Made by a program: the position numbers and the translations under genes. A DNA stretch of 64,000 nt, taken from Spongiivirga citrea. GTDB taxonomy: Bacteria > Bacteroidota > Bacteroidia > Flavobacteriales > Flavobacteriaceae. Below are positions 19,570 through 28,615 of the stretch, in pieces (the first letter of the stretch is position 1; each line of letters starts with the position of its first letter). The DNA lies in assembly GCF_010671565.1 (NCBI RefSeq), contig NZ_JAABOQ010000003.1:310001-374000 (forward strand), written 5' to 3'. The notes beneath the pieces are model-generated. The model saw only the letters and a program-made list of their open reading frames with translations, was not told the DNA's origin and made no database searches.

Positions 19570-20559
19570 TTAAAACCGGACACTACCATGAAGGCCTCCA
19601 TAGATATGAGTGCTTTTAGGCACTACTCTGCCATACTCCCATGTATAAACCAACCCAAGGGTTAGCCAATCTGCATTTAAATGAATGCCATGAATCATGG
19701 TTGCAAAACTGTTACTAAGATCGTCAATTTTATAGGGACTATCAGATCGCAACAAATTTCCTTGTGCAGTTCCGTCGAAAGCCACTAAACCAAGGCCGAA
19801 TTTAGATTGAAAAAAGTACTCCGTCACTTTCTTATTTGCCATTAATTGGTTACCAAATGATGCCGTTTTACTAATAGACTCAAATAATCCTAACCTAAAA
19901 CCGAAAACAGGCATTGCATCAATATACAAATTCCCAAAACGGGCTTGACCTCCCGCAAATAAACCAAAGGTTTTACTCGTCGGCGTAAGATCGTAAATGT
20001 ATTCGCTTGAAATATTAAGCAATAACTGATCAGGGTTTTGAAATTGCCAACCCTCGTATTCTAGATCATTAGAAATATCGGCATGCCAATACAGCTGTAA
20101 TGCTCCTGCCTGAGAGGAGGGGCCCATGATACCTGTTAATAATCCTAGCCTAACGAAAGATCGTTCAAAAGCATAGGTCGTTTTAAGCTGCGCATAAAGA
20201 ATTCCAGTCCACGGTCGGTCAAAATTCTCAGGCCCTTCTATATCAATAGTTGCGGCAAATTTCTCAGCATTCGAAGAAGTAAAACCCTCAAGACTGGCAT
20301 CAATTGTATAAGACTGATCTATTTTGTTTTTAAACAATTTTTGAAGTCCAAGAAACCGTTCTGTTTTAAACTGATACCCTAATTTTATCCCAAACGAATA
20401 ATAGCGATCGAAGTCGCGACCGATAACGAATATATCATTGTCAGTAGAAAAACTAAGCTGGTTTTTATACGTATCTGTCTCTTGGGCTGCAACACAAAAA
20501 ATGCCAGCAAAAAACGCCAGCAAACTACTTTTAAATAATCGTAAAACTTTCTTTTTCAT
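19570..20559 (-). CDS. LpxR-like outer-membrane lipid A deacylase family protein
   Basis: A 329-residue exported beta-barrel protein of the LpxR (DUF2219) family. After a signal peptide (MKKKVLRLFKSSLLAFFAG, with cleavage near VAAQ) comes the family signature QLSFSTDNDIFVIG then DRYYSFGIKLGY, with the Asn-Asp pair in the place of LpxR active-site residues. A later segment has YWHADISNDLEYEGWQ, matching the conserved histidine region. LpxR removes the 3'-acyloxyacyl group of lipid A. Whether this enzyme does the same in this organism is inference. Confidence 0.8.
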   Translation of the reverse strand: MKKKVLRLFKSSLLAFFAGIFCVAAQETDTYKNQLSFSTDNDIFVIGRDFDRYYSFGIKLGYQFKTERFLGLQKLFKNKIDQSYTIDASLEGFTSSNAEKFAATIDIEGPENFDRPWTGILYAQLKTTYAFERSFVRLGLLTGIMGPSSQAGALQLYWHADISNDLEYEGWQFQNPDQLLLNISSEYIYDLTPTSKTFGLFAGGQARFGNLYIDAMPVFGFRLGLFESISKTASFGNQLMANKKVTEYFFQSKFGLGLVAFDGTAQGNLLRSDSPYKIDDLSNSFATMIHGIHLNADWLTLGLVYTWEYGRVVPKSTHIYGGLHGSVRF

Positions 20560-20663
20560 TTAGTGATTGCAATGTACACAGAATATATTTTCATTCACAA
20601 ACTTAAACTGCAATTAAGGATAATTTTAGCTAATTTTAACCAACACTATACAATCATCAATCT

Positions 20664-21668
20664 ATGTACATAAAAAGAAATATTGGCTGGGGTATTATTA
20701 TGCGCTATGCCTGGAAAAATCTTGTTTTCTTCACTTTTTGGGCAGCATTAATATTTTCATTTTACTACTTTTTAGGATGGAATAGTATTTACATCCCCTT
20801 TCAACCTTTAAGTGTTATTGGTATTGCTGTTGCCTTTTATATTGGATTTAAAAACAGTCAGAGTTACGATCGTTTTTGGGAAGGGCGAAAAATTTGGGGT
20901 GGTATTGTCAACTACTCTCGTACATGGGCAAATCAGGTTTTAGCAATTGTAGATGACGTTCCAGAAACAAAGCGCATTTTGATTTATCGTCATATTGCTT
21001 GGCTTAATGCCCTACGAATTCAACTTCGTCAACCTAGTTCATTTAGTATTAGAGAATCACGATCAGTCGAGCGAATGTTTGATCGTCATGGCGAACGCAA
21101 CCCAACTTGTATCGGGCTTGAGCATTATCTAAGTGATGCCGAAGAACAAGACCTTGAGAACCGAAAAAATGTAGCGACACACCTAATCAAAAACCAAGCG
21201 CAGCATTTAAAACAGCTATTAAATGACGGCAAGATTACCGAGTTTGATAAGCAGACTTTTCACAATACCCTAGCAGAATTTTATAATCTTCAAGGCAAAT
21301 GTGAGCGAATTAAAAACACTCCGTTTCCAAGACAATATGCATATTTCAGCACGGTCTTTACATGGATTTTTGTGCTTTTGCTTCCGTTCGGTTTATTATC
21401 AGTTTTCGAAAGTCAGATTGATCAACTGCCTACTAATTTTAAAAAGGAATGGTTTTTATTGTTAATGGTTCCATTTTCTGTATTAATTTCCTGGATTTTC
21501 ACCACCATGGAAAAGGTTGGTAGTAATAGTGAAGATCCTTTTGAAGGTCGAATCAATGATGTTCCGATGACGGCGCTATGCCGAACTATTGAAATCGATT
21601 TATGCGATATGCTTGATGAAAAAGACCTACCTCCAAAAATAACTCCACAAGATAATATCCTGTATTAA
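20664..21668 (+). CDS. Bestrophin family channel protein
   Basis: A 334-residue membrane protein of the bacterial bestrophin-like (UPF0187/RFP-TM) family. Recognisable segments are the first helices (LVFFTFWAALIFSFYYFLGW), AVAFYIGFKNSQSYDRFWEGRK split over about residues 53-75, and the C-terminal DPFEGRINDVPMTALCRTIE. Bacterial bestrophins form pentameric cation or anion channels in the inner membrane. The stop overlaps the start of the next gene by 1 nt (TAATG), so the two are translationally coupled. Confidence 0.92.
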   Translation: MYIKRNIGWGIIMRYAWKNLVFFTFWAALIFSFYYFLGWNSIYIPFQPLSVIGIAVAFYIGFKNSQSYDRFWEGRKIWGGIVNYSRTWANQVLAIVDDVPETKRILIYRHIAWLNALRIQLRQPSSFSIRESRSVERMFDRHGERNPTCIGLEHYLSDAEEQDLENRKNVATHLIKNQAQHLKQLLNDGKITEFDKQTFHNTLAEFYNLQGKCERIKNTPFPRQYAYFSTVFTWIFVLLLPFGLLSVFESQIDQLPTNFKKEWFLLLMVPFSVLISWIFTTMEKVGSNSEDPFEGRINDVPMTALCRTIEIDLCDMLDEKDLPPKITPQDNILY

Positions 21669-22627
21669 TGCCATTAGTACCTTCTCATTACAATCCGCCT
21701 CATTTATTTAAAAATGGGCACTTCTCTACGATCTATGCGGGCCTGATACGCAAAGTAAATGGTGTAAACTACGAGAGAGAACGTATCAAAACGCCAGATA
21801 ATGACTTTATAGATTTAGATTGGAGCTTTACTAAAAATGGCTCGCGAAAATTGGGTATTATTCTACATGGTCTTGAAGGCAGCGCAGAACGTCCTTATGT
21901 TATAGGAAGTGCAAAAATTTTCAACCAACACAACTTTGACACGGTATCGATGAATATGCGCGGATGCAGTGGCGAATCGAATGCTACGTTTAGGGCATAT
22001 CATTCTGGAGCAACCGAAGATTTGGAAGCTGTTGTAAATCACATTCTTGAAAAGTACAGTTATGATGATATCGTCATTAAAGGATTTAGCTTGGGTGGTA
22101 ATCTAACGTTGAAATATTTGGGTGAAGGTCGAGAGATTCCTAAACCTATAAAAGCAGGAATTGCAATTTCGGTTCCTTGTAATTTGTATGGCTCTATGTT
22201 AGAAATACACAAACTTAAAAACAAGATATACGCGAATCGCTTTAAAAGGAATCTAATCGCCAAATTAGAACAAAAAAAAGTGCAGTTTCCGGAGTGGTTT
22301 AATGGCAAACGCATCGATGAAATAATCACCTTAAAAGACTTTGATGATTTTTACACATCAAAGGCACACGGATTTGAGGATGCCTTAGATTATTATGAAA
22401 AAGCAAGTGCCCTACCACATCTGGCAAAAATTAAGACCCCTACATTACTGATTAATGCACTCAATGATTCTTTTTTGTCTCCAGCCTGTTTTCCGACTCA
22501 AATCGCTGAGCAAAATGAATTTTTGTTTTTGGAAACCCCAAAATATGGAGGTCACGTTGGTTTTTATGACAAAAACAATCAATATTATAACGAAAAACGC
22601 GCATTAAATTTCGTGAATGAATTGTAA
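21668..22627 (+). CDS. YheT-like alpha/beta hydrolase
   Basis: A 319-residue alpha/beta hydrolase of the YheT/AB-hydrolase-4 family. The N-terminus with NPPHLFKNGHFSTIY is typical, the oxyanion region is LGIILHGLEGSAERPY, the nucleophile elbow is GFSLGGNLTLKYLG with Ser in GFSLGG, and the catalytic His is in YGGHVGFYD near the end. Substrates of this family are mostly unknown esters. It is coupled to the bestrophin gene and followed 25 nt later by azurin. Confidence 0.88.
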   Translation: MPLVPSHYNPPHLFKNGHFSTIYAGLIRKVNGVNYERERIKTPDNDFIDLDWSFTKNGSRKLGIILHGLEGSAERPYVIGSAKIFNQHNFDTVSMNMRGCSGESNATFRAYHSGATEDLEAVVNHILEKYSYDDIVIKGFSLGGNLTLKYLGEGREIPKPIKAGIAISVPCNLYGSMLEIHKLKNKIYANRFKRNLIAKLEQKKVQFPEWFNGKRIDEIITLKDFDDFYTSKAHGFEDALDYYEKASALPHLAKIKTPTLLINALNDSFLSPACFPTQIAEQNEFLFLETPKYGGHVGFYDKNNQYYNEKRALNFVNEL

Positions 22628-22652
22628 CTTTACCATATAAATTAATCAGTAC

Positions 22653-23162
22653 ATGAAAACAGTAGTAAAAGTAGCTTACATGCTTGTTCTTTCAATCGCA
22701 TTAGTAAGTTGCGGTGGTAAAGAGAAAAAAGAAGACAAACCAAAAATTCAACTTAAAGGTCAAAGCAGTTCTAGCGAGTCAGAAGATCCGAATACTGCAG
22801 TAATTTCTATTACAGGTAATGATCTAATGCGTTTTAATAAAACCGAAATCAAAGTAAAAGCTGGTCAAAAAGTAAAACTAACCTTGACCCACGTTGGTAA
22901 AATGGATATCAATATTATGGGACATAATTTTGTATTGCTGAAACAAGGCACCAACCTACAAAAATATGTTTCAAATGCAGTTGAGTTTAAAGATAATGGC
23001 TATATCCCTGATGGTGATGAAACCATTGCACATACCAAAATGTTAGGTGGTGGTCAAAATGATACAATCGAGTTTGATGCACCAGCTCCAGGCAGCTATG
23101 ATTTTATTTGTAGCTTCCCAGGGCATTTAGCATTAATGAAAGGAAAATTTATTGTGGAATAG
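22653..23162 (+). CDS. Azurin (type 1 copper protein), lipoprotein
   Basis: Blue-copper electron carrier anchored to a periplasm-facing membrane. A lipoprotein signal (MLVLSIALVSC, lipobox VSC, followed by GGKEKKEDK) precedes an azurin domain. Copper ligands are all present with azurin spacing: His in MGHNFVLL, then Cys, His and Met in CSFPGHLALM (Cys-x4-His-x3-Met). It likely carries electrons between respiratory or oxidising enzymes. It could serve the GMC dehydrogenase encoded nearby, but that is speculation. A terminator follows the stop. Confidence 0.93.
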   Translation: MKTVVKVAYMLVLSIALVSCGGKEKKEDKPKIQLKGQSSSSESEDPNTAVISITGNDLMRFNKTEIKVKAGQKVKLTLTHVGKMDINIMGHNFVLLKQGTNLQKYVSNAVEFKDNGYIPDGDETIAHTKMLGGGQNDTIEFDAPAPGSYDFICSFPGHLALMKGKFIVE

Positions 23163-23187
23163 CATTTTCCATAAAAATGTATTAAAC

Positions 23188-23225
23188 AAACCTCAAAGGT
23201 CTTATGGCTTTTGGGGTTTTATTTT
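23188..23225 (+). terminator. Intrinsic terminator after azurin
   Basis: AAACCTCAAAGG (23188-23199) pairs with CTTTTGGGGTTT (23208-23219) as a 12-bp stem with G-U pairs and an 8-nt loop, followed by TATTTTT. It lies just past the azurin stop and before the OsmC start. Confidence 0.75.
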
Positions 23226-23232
23226 TAAACCT

Positions 23233-23706
23233 ATGAAAACACATCATTATACAACCAATTTAAAATGGACAGGAAATAAAGGAAAAGGAACAGCCTCCTA
23301 CACCTCTTATTCCAGAGATTACGAAATTAAAGCCAACAATAAAAAAACTACAATTCCTGGATCTTCAGACCCCTCATTTAGAGGGAATCCTGAACATTAT
23401 AATCCTGAAGAATTATTAGTCGCTTCCTTATCGTCCTGCCATATGTTGTGGTACTTGCACTTATGCAGTGTAAACAAGATCGTTGTATTAGATTATATTG
23501 ATCAAGCTAGCGGCATAATGGAGGAAACTAAAGATGGTAGTGGCCGTTTTACATCGGTAACATTAAAACCCAAGATTGTAATCTCCTTTGAAAGTAATGT
23601 GGAAAAAGCGCACCAGCTTCATGAAGAAGCGAACAGACTTTGTTTTATTGCGAACTCCTGTAATTTTGAGATTTTACACGAAGCAGAGATTCAATTAAGT
23701 GAATAG
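23233..23706 (+). CDS. OsmC family peroxidase-like protein
   Basis: A 157-residue OsmC/Ohr-type protein; these reduce organic hydroperoxides using two cysteines. The redox cysteines are in VASLSSCHMLWYL and NRLCFIANSC. The ATG at 23233 is chosen because the longer frame runs back through the azurin stop and terminator. The start KTHHYTTNLKWTGNKGKGT and SRDYEIKAN pattern fit the YhfA/OsmC branch. The cellular thiol partner is unknown. Confidence 0.88.
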   Translation: MKTHHYTTNLKWTGNKGKGTASYTSYSRDYEIKANNKKTTIPGSSDPSFRGNPEHYNPEELLVASLSSCHMLWYLHLCSVNKIVVLDYIDQASGIMEETKDGSGRFTSVTLKPKIVISFESNVEKAHQLHEEANRLCFIANSCNFEILHEAEIQLSE

Positions 23707-23748
23707 TTAAACTGAAGGTATAGACTACACTCACTCAAACATAACAAA

Positions 23749-23786
23749 TAAAAAAGGGTCCGCATTATTTACATAATTACAGACCC
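23749..23786 (-). terminator. Intrinsic terminator of the GMC dehydrogenase operon
   Basis: On the minus strand GGGTCTG pairs with CGGACCC (23756-23786), with an inner ATTAT/ATAAT stem, and a run of T follows. It lies about 30 nt past the small-subunit stop. Confidence 0.75.
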
Positions 23787-23815
23787 AGGTTTTTGGTTGG
23801 ATTCAATTATCTAGC

Positions 23816-24457
23816 CTAAAGCGACCAAGCTTGTCCTCCTGTTAATTCTTCTAATGACTCACATCCCTTGTAGCTGCCAGGAACAGGTAAGTACACCTCT
23901 GGTCGTTCGCCTATTGCTTCGCTTGTATGAAATGCCCAAACAGTCATTCCCTTTATTCCATTTGCAAATGAGTAGGCCAGTTGATCTTGAGTCAAATCAG
24001 GTTCACCGTCTTCTCCAGCTGCTGCAAAAGCTTCACCAATTGCTTCATCATATACTTTTCTTCCATCTTTATTCAATCGAAGATATTTGTCAAACAAATC
24101 GGTATAAGCCTTATCATCAAGTTTTTTAGCTGGGTTTTCCCCACTAACACCAAGTACTTTCATAAAACCATCAATGCCTTTTTTAAACATAGACTGTCCT
24201 TCTTCATCTACCACTTGATCATGGAATGAGTCAATAAATTGCGCAATATTCAATTCTTTAGCTCCAGGAAGCCCTTCCGTTTTTGGTAGAATAATATCTA
24301 CCATTTTCGAAACCACAGTACCCTCTTCTTCTGTCATAAAACTCGGAATCCATGGAGTTTCTTCTTTACAGCCCTCTAGAATACTTAAAATTGTTGGAGT
24401 AGCAACCAAGAATCCTGCTCCAAGTCCTATATTTTTTAATGCATGTCTTCTATCCAT
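23816..24457 (-). CDS. Gluconate 2-dehydrogenase subunit 3 family protein (Tat-exported partner of GMC dehydrogenase)
   Basis: Small subunit of a GMC-type sugar dehydrogenase (213 aa). The N-terminus MDRRHALKNIGLGAGFLVA has a twin-arginine motif (RRHALK) and is followed by ILEGC, a possible lipobox. In this family the small subunit carries the export signal and the catalytic subunit, which has none, travels with it. The body contains the conserved MVDIILPKTEGLPGAKELN region. It starts 9 nt after the GMC gene. It would place the enzyme at the periplasmic side of the membrane. Confidence 0.88.
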   Translation of the reverse strand: MDRRHALKNIGLGAGFLVATPTILSILEGCKEETPWIPSFMTEEEGTVVSKMVDIILPKTEGLPGAKELNIAQFIDSFHDQVVDEEGQSMFKKGIDGFMKVLGVSGENPAKKLDDKAYTDLFDKYLRLNKDGRKVYDEAIGEAFAAAGEDGEPDLTQDQLAYSFANGIKGMTVWAFHTSEAIGERPEVYLPVPGSYKGCESLEELTGGQAWSL

Positions 24458-24466
24458 TTCGTATGA

Positions 24467-26179
24467 TTAAGCATTGTTTTCTTTTGATTTTTCTTCGTTC
24501 ACCCACTTTGCAGCATGATCAGCCGCTCTTGCAGTAAATGCCATATAAGTTAGTGATGGGTTTTGACATCCAGCACTAGTCATACAAGCACCATCAGTAA
24601 CATACACATTAGGTACCGTATGCAATTGGTTGTTGGCATTTAGGACAGACGTTTTAGGATCACGACCCATTCGGGCAGTCCCCATTTCATGAATGCCGAT
24701 TCCAGGTGCAGCTACATTATCAAAAGTTTGTACATCGACAAAACCAGCTTTTTCAAGCATCTCTTTAGCTTCAGACTTCATGTCCTCACGCATCTTATAT
24801 TCATTCTCTTTCCACTCTGCATCAAAGGTCACGGTTGGTAAACCCCATTCATCAAGCTTATCGTAATCTAAGGTCATTTTGTTCTCATGATAAGGCAGTG
24901 TTTCTCCAAAACCACCTAGGCCCATACTCCAATCTCCAGGTTTTAACACACCTTCTTTAAACTCTTCTCCATAACCCATTTCTGCAACATGTTCGGCTAT
25001 TCCGTTGCGACCTGCTCCTCCTTGATATCCAAAACCTCTTATATATTTATCCGATTTTGTTTCCTTATCTCCTAAGTTTTTAAAACGTGGAATATAAATA
25101 CCATTTGGTCTTCTTCCTTTGTAATACTTATCATCAAAACCTGGATACTTGCCTGAAGCTCCGGCACCTAAATGATGGTCCATAATATTATGTCCTAATT
25201 CACCACTATCGTTACCAAGTCCGTTTGGAAAACGCTTAGATTTAGACTGCATTAGTATTGAAGCAGAAGCAATTGCCGATGCACAACAAAAAATAACCTT
25301 GGCATTAAATACCATAGTTTCTTTACTTTCCGCATCAATCACTTTTACACCTGTTGCTCTTTTTGTATTGTCATCGTAAAGAATTTCCGCTACGATTGAG
25401 TGCGGTCTTAGAGTCATATTTCCTGTACGTTCTGCTGCAGGTAACGTACTAGAGTTAGAGCTAAAATACCCCCCAAAAGGACACCCACGAATACACCTAT
25501 TTCTATATTGACAAGCGCTGCGCCCCTCAAATTCTTTATCAACTGAGGTATTGTGTGCTGTCCGACCTATAGTTAAAAGGCGATCTTTATAATTTTCAGC
25601 AATATTCTTTTTTAAATGCTCCTCCACACAATTCAATTCCATTGGAGGCAGAAATTTACCATCTGGTAATTGAGGTAAGCCAAGATTTTCTCCGCTAACC
25701 CCGATATATTCTTCTACATAATCATACCATTTTTCAAGATCTTCATAACGAACAGGCCAATCGACAGCAATACCATCTTTTTTATTCGCCTCAAAATCAA
25801 GATTACTCAAGCGGTAACTTTGTCTTCCCCACATGATCGATCTTCCACCTACGTGATAACCACGCATCCAATCAAAGCGTTTTGTCTCATTATATGGATG
25901 CTTTATATCATCAACAAACCAGTGCGCACTTCCTTTTCTCGTAGTATAGCCTGTACGGGCTTGTTTTTCTTGTCTCTTAGCCTCTTCAGCTGTCTGGCTT
26001 CCTTTAAATTTAAAATCCCAAGGATCCTTGTTCATTGTAGGGTATTCAAGGTGCCTTACCATGCGACCACGCTCCAAAACCAAGGTTTTTAGTCCTTTTT
26101 CACATAGCTCTTTGGCGGCCCATCCACCACTTATTCCAGAACCGATTACGATAGCATCGTATTTTGGTTGTTCCTCCAT
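24467..26179 (-). CDS. GMC-family FAD-dependent sugar dehydrogenase, large subunit
   Basis: FAD oxidoreductase of 570 aa. The ADP-binding motif is GSGISGGWAAKELCEKG (13-29), and the active site is His497 (IHEMGTARMG) with Asn540 (CQNPSLTYMAF). A cysteine-rich loop Cys223-x5-Cys229-x3-Cys233 resembles the iron-sulfur-binding region of bacterial FAD glucose dehydrogenases. It has no signal peptide and would be exported with its small subunit. Family members oxidise sugar C1 or, as in glucoside 3-dehydrogenases, C3. The DUF1080 genes opposite favour C3 oxidation, which is inference. Confidence 0.88.
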   Translation of the reverse strand: MEEQPKYDAIVIGSGISGGWAAKELCEKGLKTLVLERGRMVRHLEYPTMNKDPWDFKFKGSQTAEEAKRQEKQARTGYTTRKGSAHWFVDDIKHPYNETKRFDWMRGYHVGGRSIMWGRQSYRLSNLDFEANKKDGIAVDWPVRYEDLEKWYDYVEEYIGVSGENLGLPQLPDGKFLPPMELNCVEEHLKKNIAENYKDRLLTIGRTAHNTSVDKEFEGRSACQYRNRCIRGCPFGGYFSSNSSTLPAAERTGNMTLRPHSIVAEILYDDNTKRATGVKVIDAESKETMVFNAKVIFCCASAIASASILMQSKSKRFPNGLGNDSGELGHNIMDHHLGAGASGKYPGFDDKYYKGRRPNGIYIPRFKNLGDKETKSDKYIRGFGYQGGAGRNGIAEHVAEMGYGEEFKEGVLKPGDWSMGLGGFGETLPYHENKMTLDYDKLDEWGLPTVTFDAEWKENEYKMREDMKSEAKEMLEKAGFVDVQTFDNVAAPGIGIHEMGTARMGRDPKTSVLNANNQLHTVPNVYVTDGACMTSAGCQNPSLTYMAFTARAADHAAKWVNEEKSKENNA

Positions 26180-26229
26180 AGATTGATATATTACTGGGTA
26201 TTTGTTAATTTTTCCTCGAAAAGACTATC

Positions 26230-26237
26230 AAATATAT
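26230..26237 (-). promoter_or_regulatory. Promoter -7 box of the GMC operon
   Basis: TATATTTG on the minus strand fits TAnnTTTG, about 50 nt upstream of the GMC start, in the 174-nt divergent intergenic region. A -33 TTTG is not evident. No convincing match was found for the plus-strand operon. Confidence 0.35.
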
Positions 26238-26353
26238 AAAATTTGAAGTATTATTTTGCAGCTTTCGAAAATAGCTTAAATTTAGATTTCGTTAAATTTT
26301 ACGCTACCTTTCAACGAAAACGATAAAGTATTAGACATCTATAAATCCAACCA

Positions 26354-27325
26354 ATGAAAAAAATAGTTTTTACGTTAGTCGCTTTGACTTTTTTTCTTGT
26401 TTCATGCAAGAAAAATTCTGACAAAAAGGAAAATTCTGAAGCCGAAACTGCGCAAATTGAATCTCAAAAAGCCGCAGAACCTTTCTTTAAATTATCACTC
26501 GCACAATGGTCTTTTAACCGTGCTATTAGAGGAGGAGAAATGAGTCCATTCGATTTTGCCAAAAAAGCTAAAGAACTCGATTTTGAAGGCATTGAATATG
26601 TGAGTCAACTATACACTAAAGAAATTGAAAAAGTAGGAATGGACAGTGTTGTCTCCAGAATGAAAAGCGAAAGCGAAAAATATGGTGTTACCAATGTCCT
26701 AATAATGATTGATCGCGAAGGAGATCTTGCTGCTGAAGATGAAAAAGACAGAGATGCTGCCGTCGAAAATCACAAAAAGTGGGTAGACGCTGCCGCAACT
26801 TTAGGCTGTCATTCAGTTAGAGTCAATTTATTTGGCACAAATGACGAAGCGACCTGGTTAAAGACCGCACCTGATGGTTTGAAAAAACTATCGGATTATG
26901 CAGCTACCAAAAATATCAGTGTTATAGTTGAAAATCATGGATACTTATCTTCCAATGCAGGTTTATTAATGCAAGTAATGAATGCAGTAGCTATGGATAA
27001 TTGCGGTACACTTCCTGATTTTGGGAACTTCTGTTTAAAAAGAGAAGGTGGTGCGCAATGGGATGCGAAGTGTGTTGAAGAATATGACCGCTACAAAGGA
27101 GTGGAGGAAATGATGCCAAAGGCGTTCGCTGTGAGTGCAAAATCACATGAGTTTAATGCTGAAGGTAATGAAACCGCAACTGATTATGTGAAAATGATGA
27201 AAATTGTAAAGGATGCAGGTTATAATGGCTTTGTTGGTGTAGAATATGAAGGACAAACACTAGCAGAAGAAGCAGGTATTATTGCAACTAGAGATTTACT
27301 TCTAAAAGTAGCTAAAGAGTTATAA
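26354..27325 (+). CDS. Sugar isomerase/epimerase-like TIM barrel, lipoprotein
   Basis: A 323-residue xylose-isomerase-like TIM-barrel protein carrying a lipoprotein signal (MKKIVFTLVALTFFLVSCKK). The metal-binding pattern is visible in SVIVENHGYLS, TLPDFGNFC and VSAKSHEFNAEG, with FVGVEYEGQ near the end. Such proteins act as isomerases, epimerases or hydratases on sugars; in 3-keto-glycoside pathways related proteins handle the keto-sugar product. The lipid anchor puts this one in the periplasm or at the outer membrane. It opens the plus-strand operon. Confidence 0.82.
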   Translation: MKKIVFTLVALTFFLVSCKKNSDKKENSEAETAQIESQKAAEPFFKLSLAQWSFNRAIRGGEMSPFDFAKKAKELDFEGIEYVSQLYTKEIEKVGMDSVVSRMKSESEKYGVTNVLIMIDREGDLAAEDEKDRDAAVENHKKWVDAAATLGCHSVRVNLFGTNDEATWLKTAPDGLKKLSDYAATKNISVIVENHGYLSSNAGLLMQVMNAVAMDNCGTLPDFGNFCLKREGGAQWDAKCVEEYDRYKGVEEMMPKAFAVSAKSHEFNAEGNETATDYVKMMKIVKDAGYNGFVGVEYEGQTLAEEAGIIATRDLLLKVAKEL

Positions 27326-27356
27326 ACACAGCGTAAAATAACCAAACTAATTATAT

Positions 27357-28586
27357 ATGAAAGCAGGAACTAGGTTTCAACTATCGTTCATGATGTTTCT
27401 CGAATTTTTTATTTGGGGAGGATGGTTTGTGACACTTGGAACATTTTTAGGAAATAACTTAAGTGCAGCAGATGGAGAAATTGCACAGGCATTTTCTACA
27501 CAGTCATGGGGGGCCATTATTGCCCCATTCATTATTGGATTAATTGCTGATAGATATTTCAACGCCGAACGAATTTTAGGTGTACTTCATCTAATTGGTG
27601 CTGGGCTAATGTATTTAATGTACCAGTCAACAGACTTTGGTAGTTTTTATCCTTTAGTATTAGGATATATGATTGGCTATATGCCAACATTAGCTTTGGT
27701 AAACTCTGTCGCATTTAATCAGATGAAAGACCCTGCTAAGGATTTCCCACTAGTTCGTGTTTTTGGAACCATTGGATGGATTTTAGCTGGATGGATTATC
27801 AGTCTTGCATTCGCATGGGATTCACCTGAGAATATTGCTAATGGGATGTTGAAAAACACTTTTTTGATGGTTGCAATTGCTTCTGGGGTTTTAGGGCTGT
27901 TTAGTTTTACATTGCCCAAAACACCTCCAAGAATTGATAGGAGTGAAAAGGTTACCATTTCCGATATTTTAGGTTTAGAAGCTCTTTCACTCCTAAAGGA
28001 TCGAAACTTTTTAATCTTCTTTTTATCATCCGTCCTCATATGTATTCCTTTGGCCTTCTACTACCAAAATTTGAGCCCGTTTTTAACCGAATTAAAGGTA
28101 GAAAATTCGACAGCATGGGCCTCGGCAGGTCAAATTTCAGAAGTCCTTTTCATGCTTTTGTTACCAATATTTTTTAAGAAATTCGGATTTAAAAAGACCA
28201 TTCTTGTAGGTATGCTAGCATGGGCAATTCGATACGTATTATTCGCTTATGGTAATGCTGGTGATTTGTTTTTCATGTTAGCTGTAGGTATTGCATTGCA
28301 TGGTATCTGTTATGATTTCTTTTTCGTTTCAGGTCAAATCTACACAGACAGCAAAGCTGGAGAAAAATATAAAAGTGCGGCTCAGGGTCTTATTACACTT
28401 GCAACCTATGGAGTTGGGATGTTGATTGGCTTTTGGATAGCCGGTAAAATCTCAGCAAATTTCACTAATGCTGATGGAATTCACTCCTGGGGAGATATCT
28501 GGATTTATCCAGCTGCATTTGCTGCGGGTGTTTTAGTTCTTTTCGCACTGGCCTTTAAAAACGAAAAAATAGAATACAAAGAATAG
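27357..28586 (+). CDS. MFS transporter, nucleoside:H+ symporter-like
   Basis: A 409-residue inner-membrane transporter with 12 hydrophobic segments, of the NupG-like (NHS) branch of the major facilitator superfamily. The start RFQLSFMMFLEFFIWGGWFV and IAPFIIGLIADRYFNAERIL are typical. Inside a sugar-oxidation cluster it more probably imports the oxidised sugar or its product than nucleosides; that is inference from context. It starts 31 nt after the TIM-barrel gene. Confidence 0.88.
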   Translation: MKAGTRFQLSFMMFLEFFIWGGWFVTLGTFLGNNLSAADGEIAQAFSTQSWGAIIAPFIIGLIADRYFNAERILGVLHLIGAGLMYLMYQSTDFGSFYPLVLGYMIGYMPTLALVNSVAFNQMKDPAKDFPLVRVFGTIGWILAGWIISLAFAWDSPENIANGMLKNTFLMVAIASGVLGLFSFTLPKTPPRIDRSEKVTISDILGLEALSLLKDRNFLIFFLSSVLICIPLAFYYQNLSPFLTELKVENSTAWASAGQISEVLFMLLLPIFFKKFGFKKTILVGMLAWAIRYVLFAYGNAGDLFFMLAVGIALHGICYDFFFVSGQIYTDSKAGEKYKSAAQGLITLATYGVGMLIGFWIAGKISANFTNADGIHSWGDIWIYPAAFAAGVLVLFALAFKNEKIEYKE

Positions 28587-28615
28587 CTCAATTTTAAACA
28601 CAACAAATCAATCAA

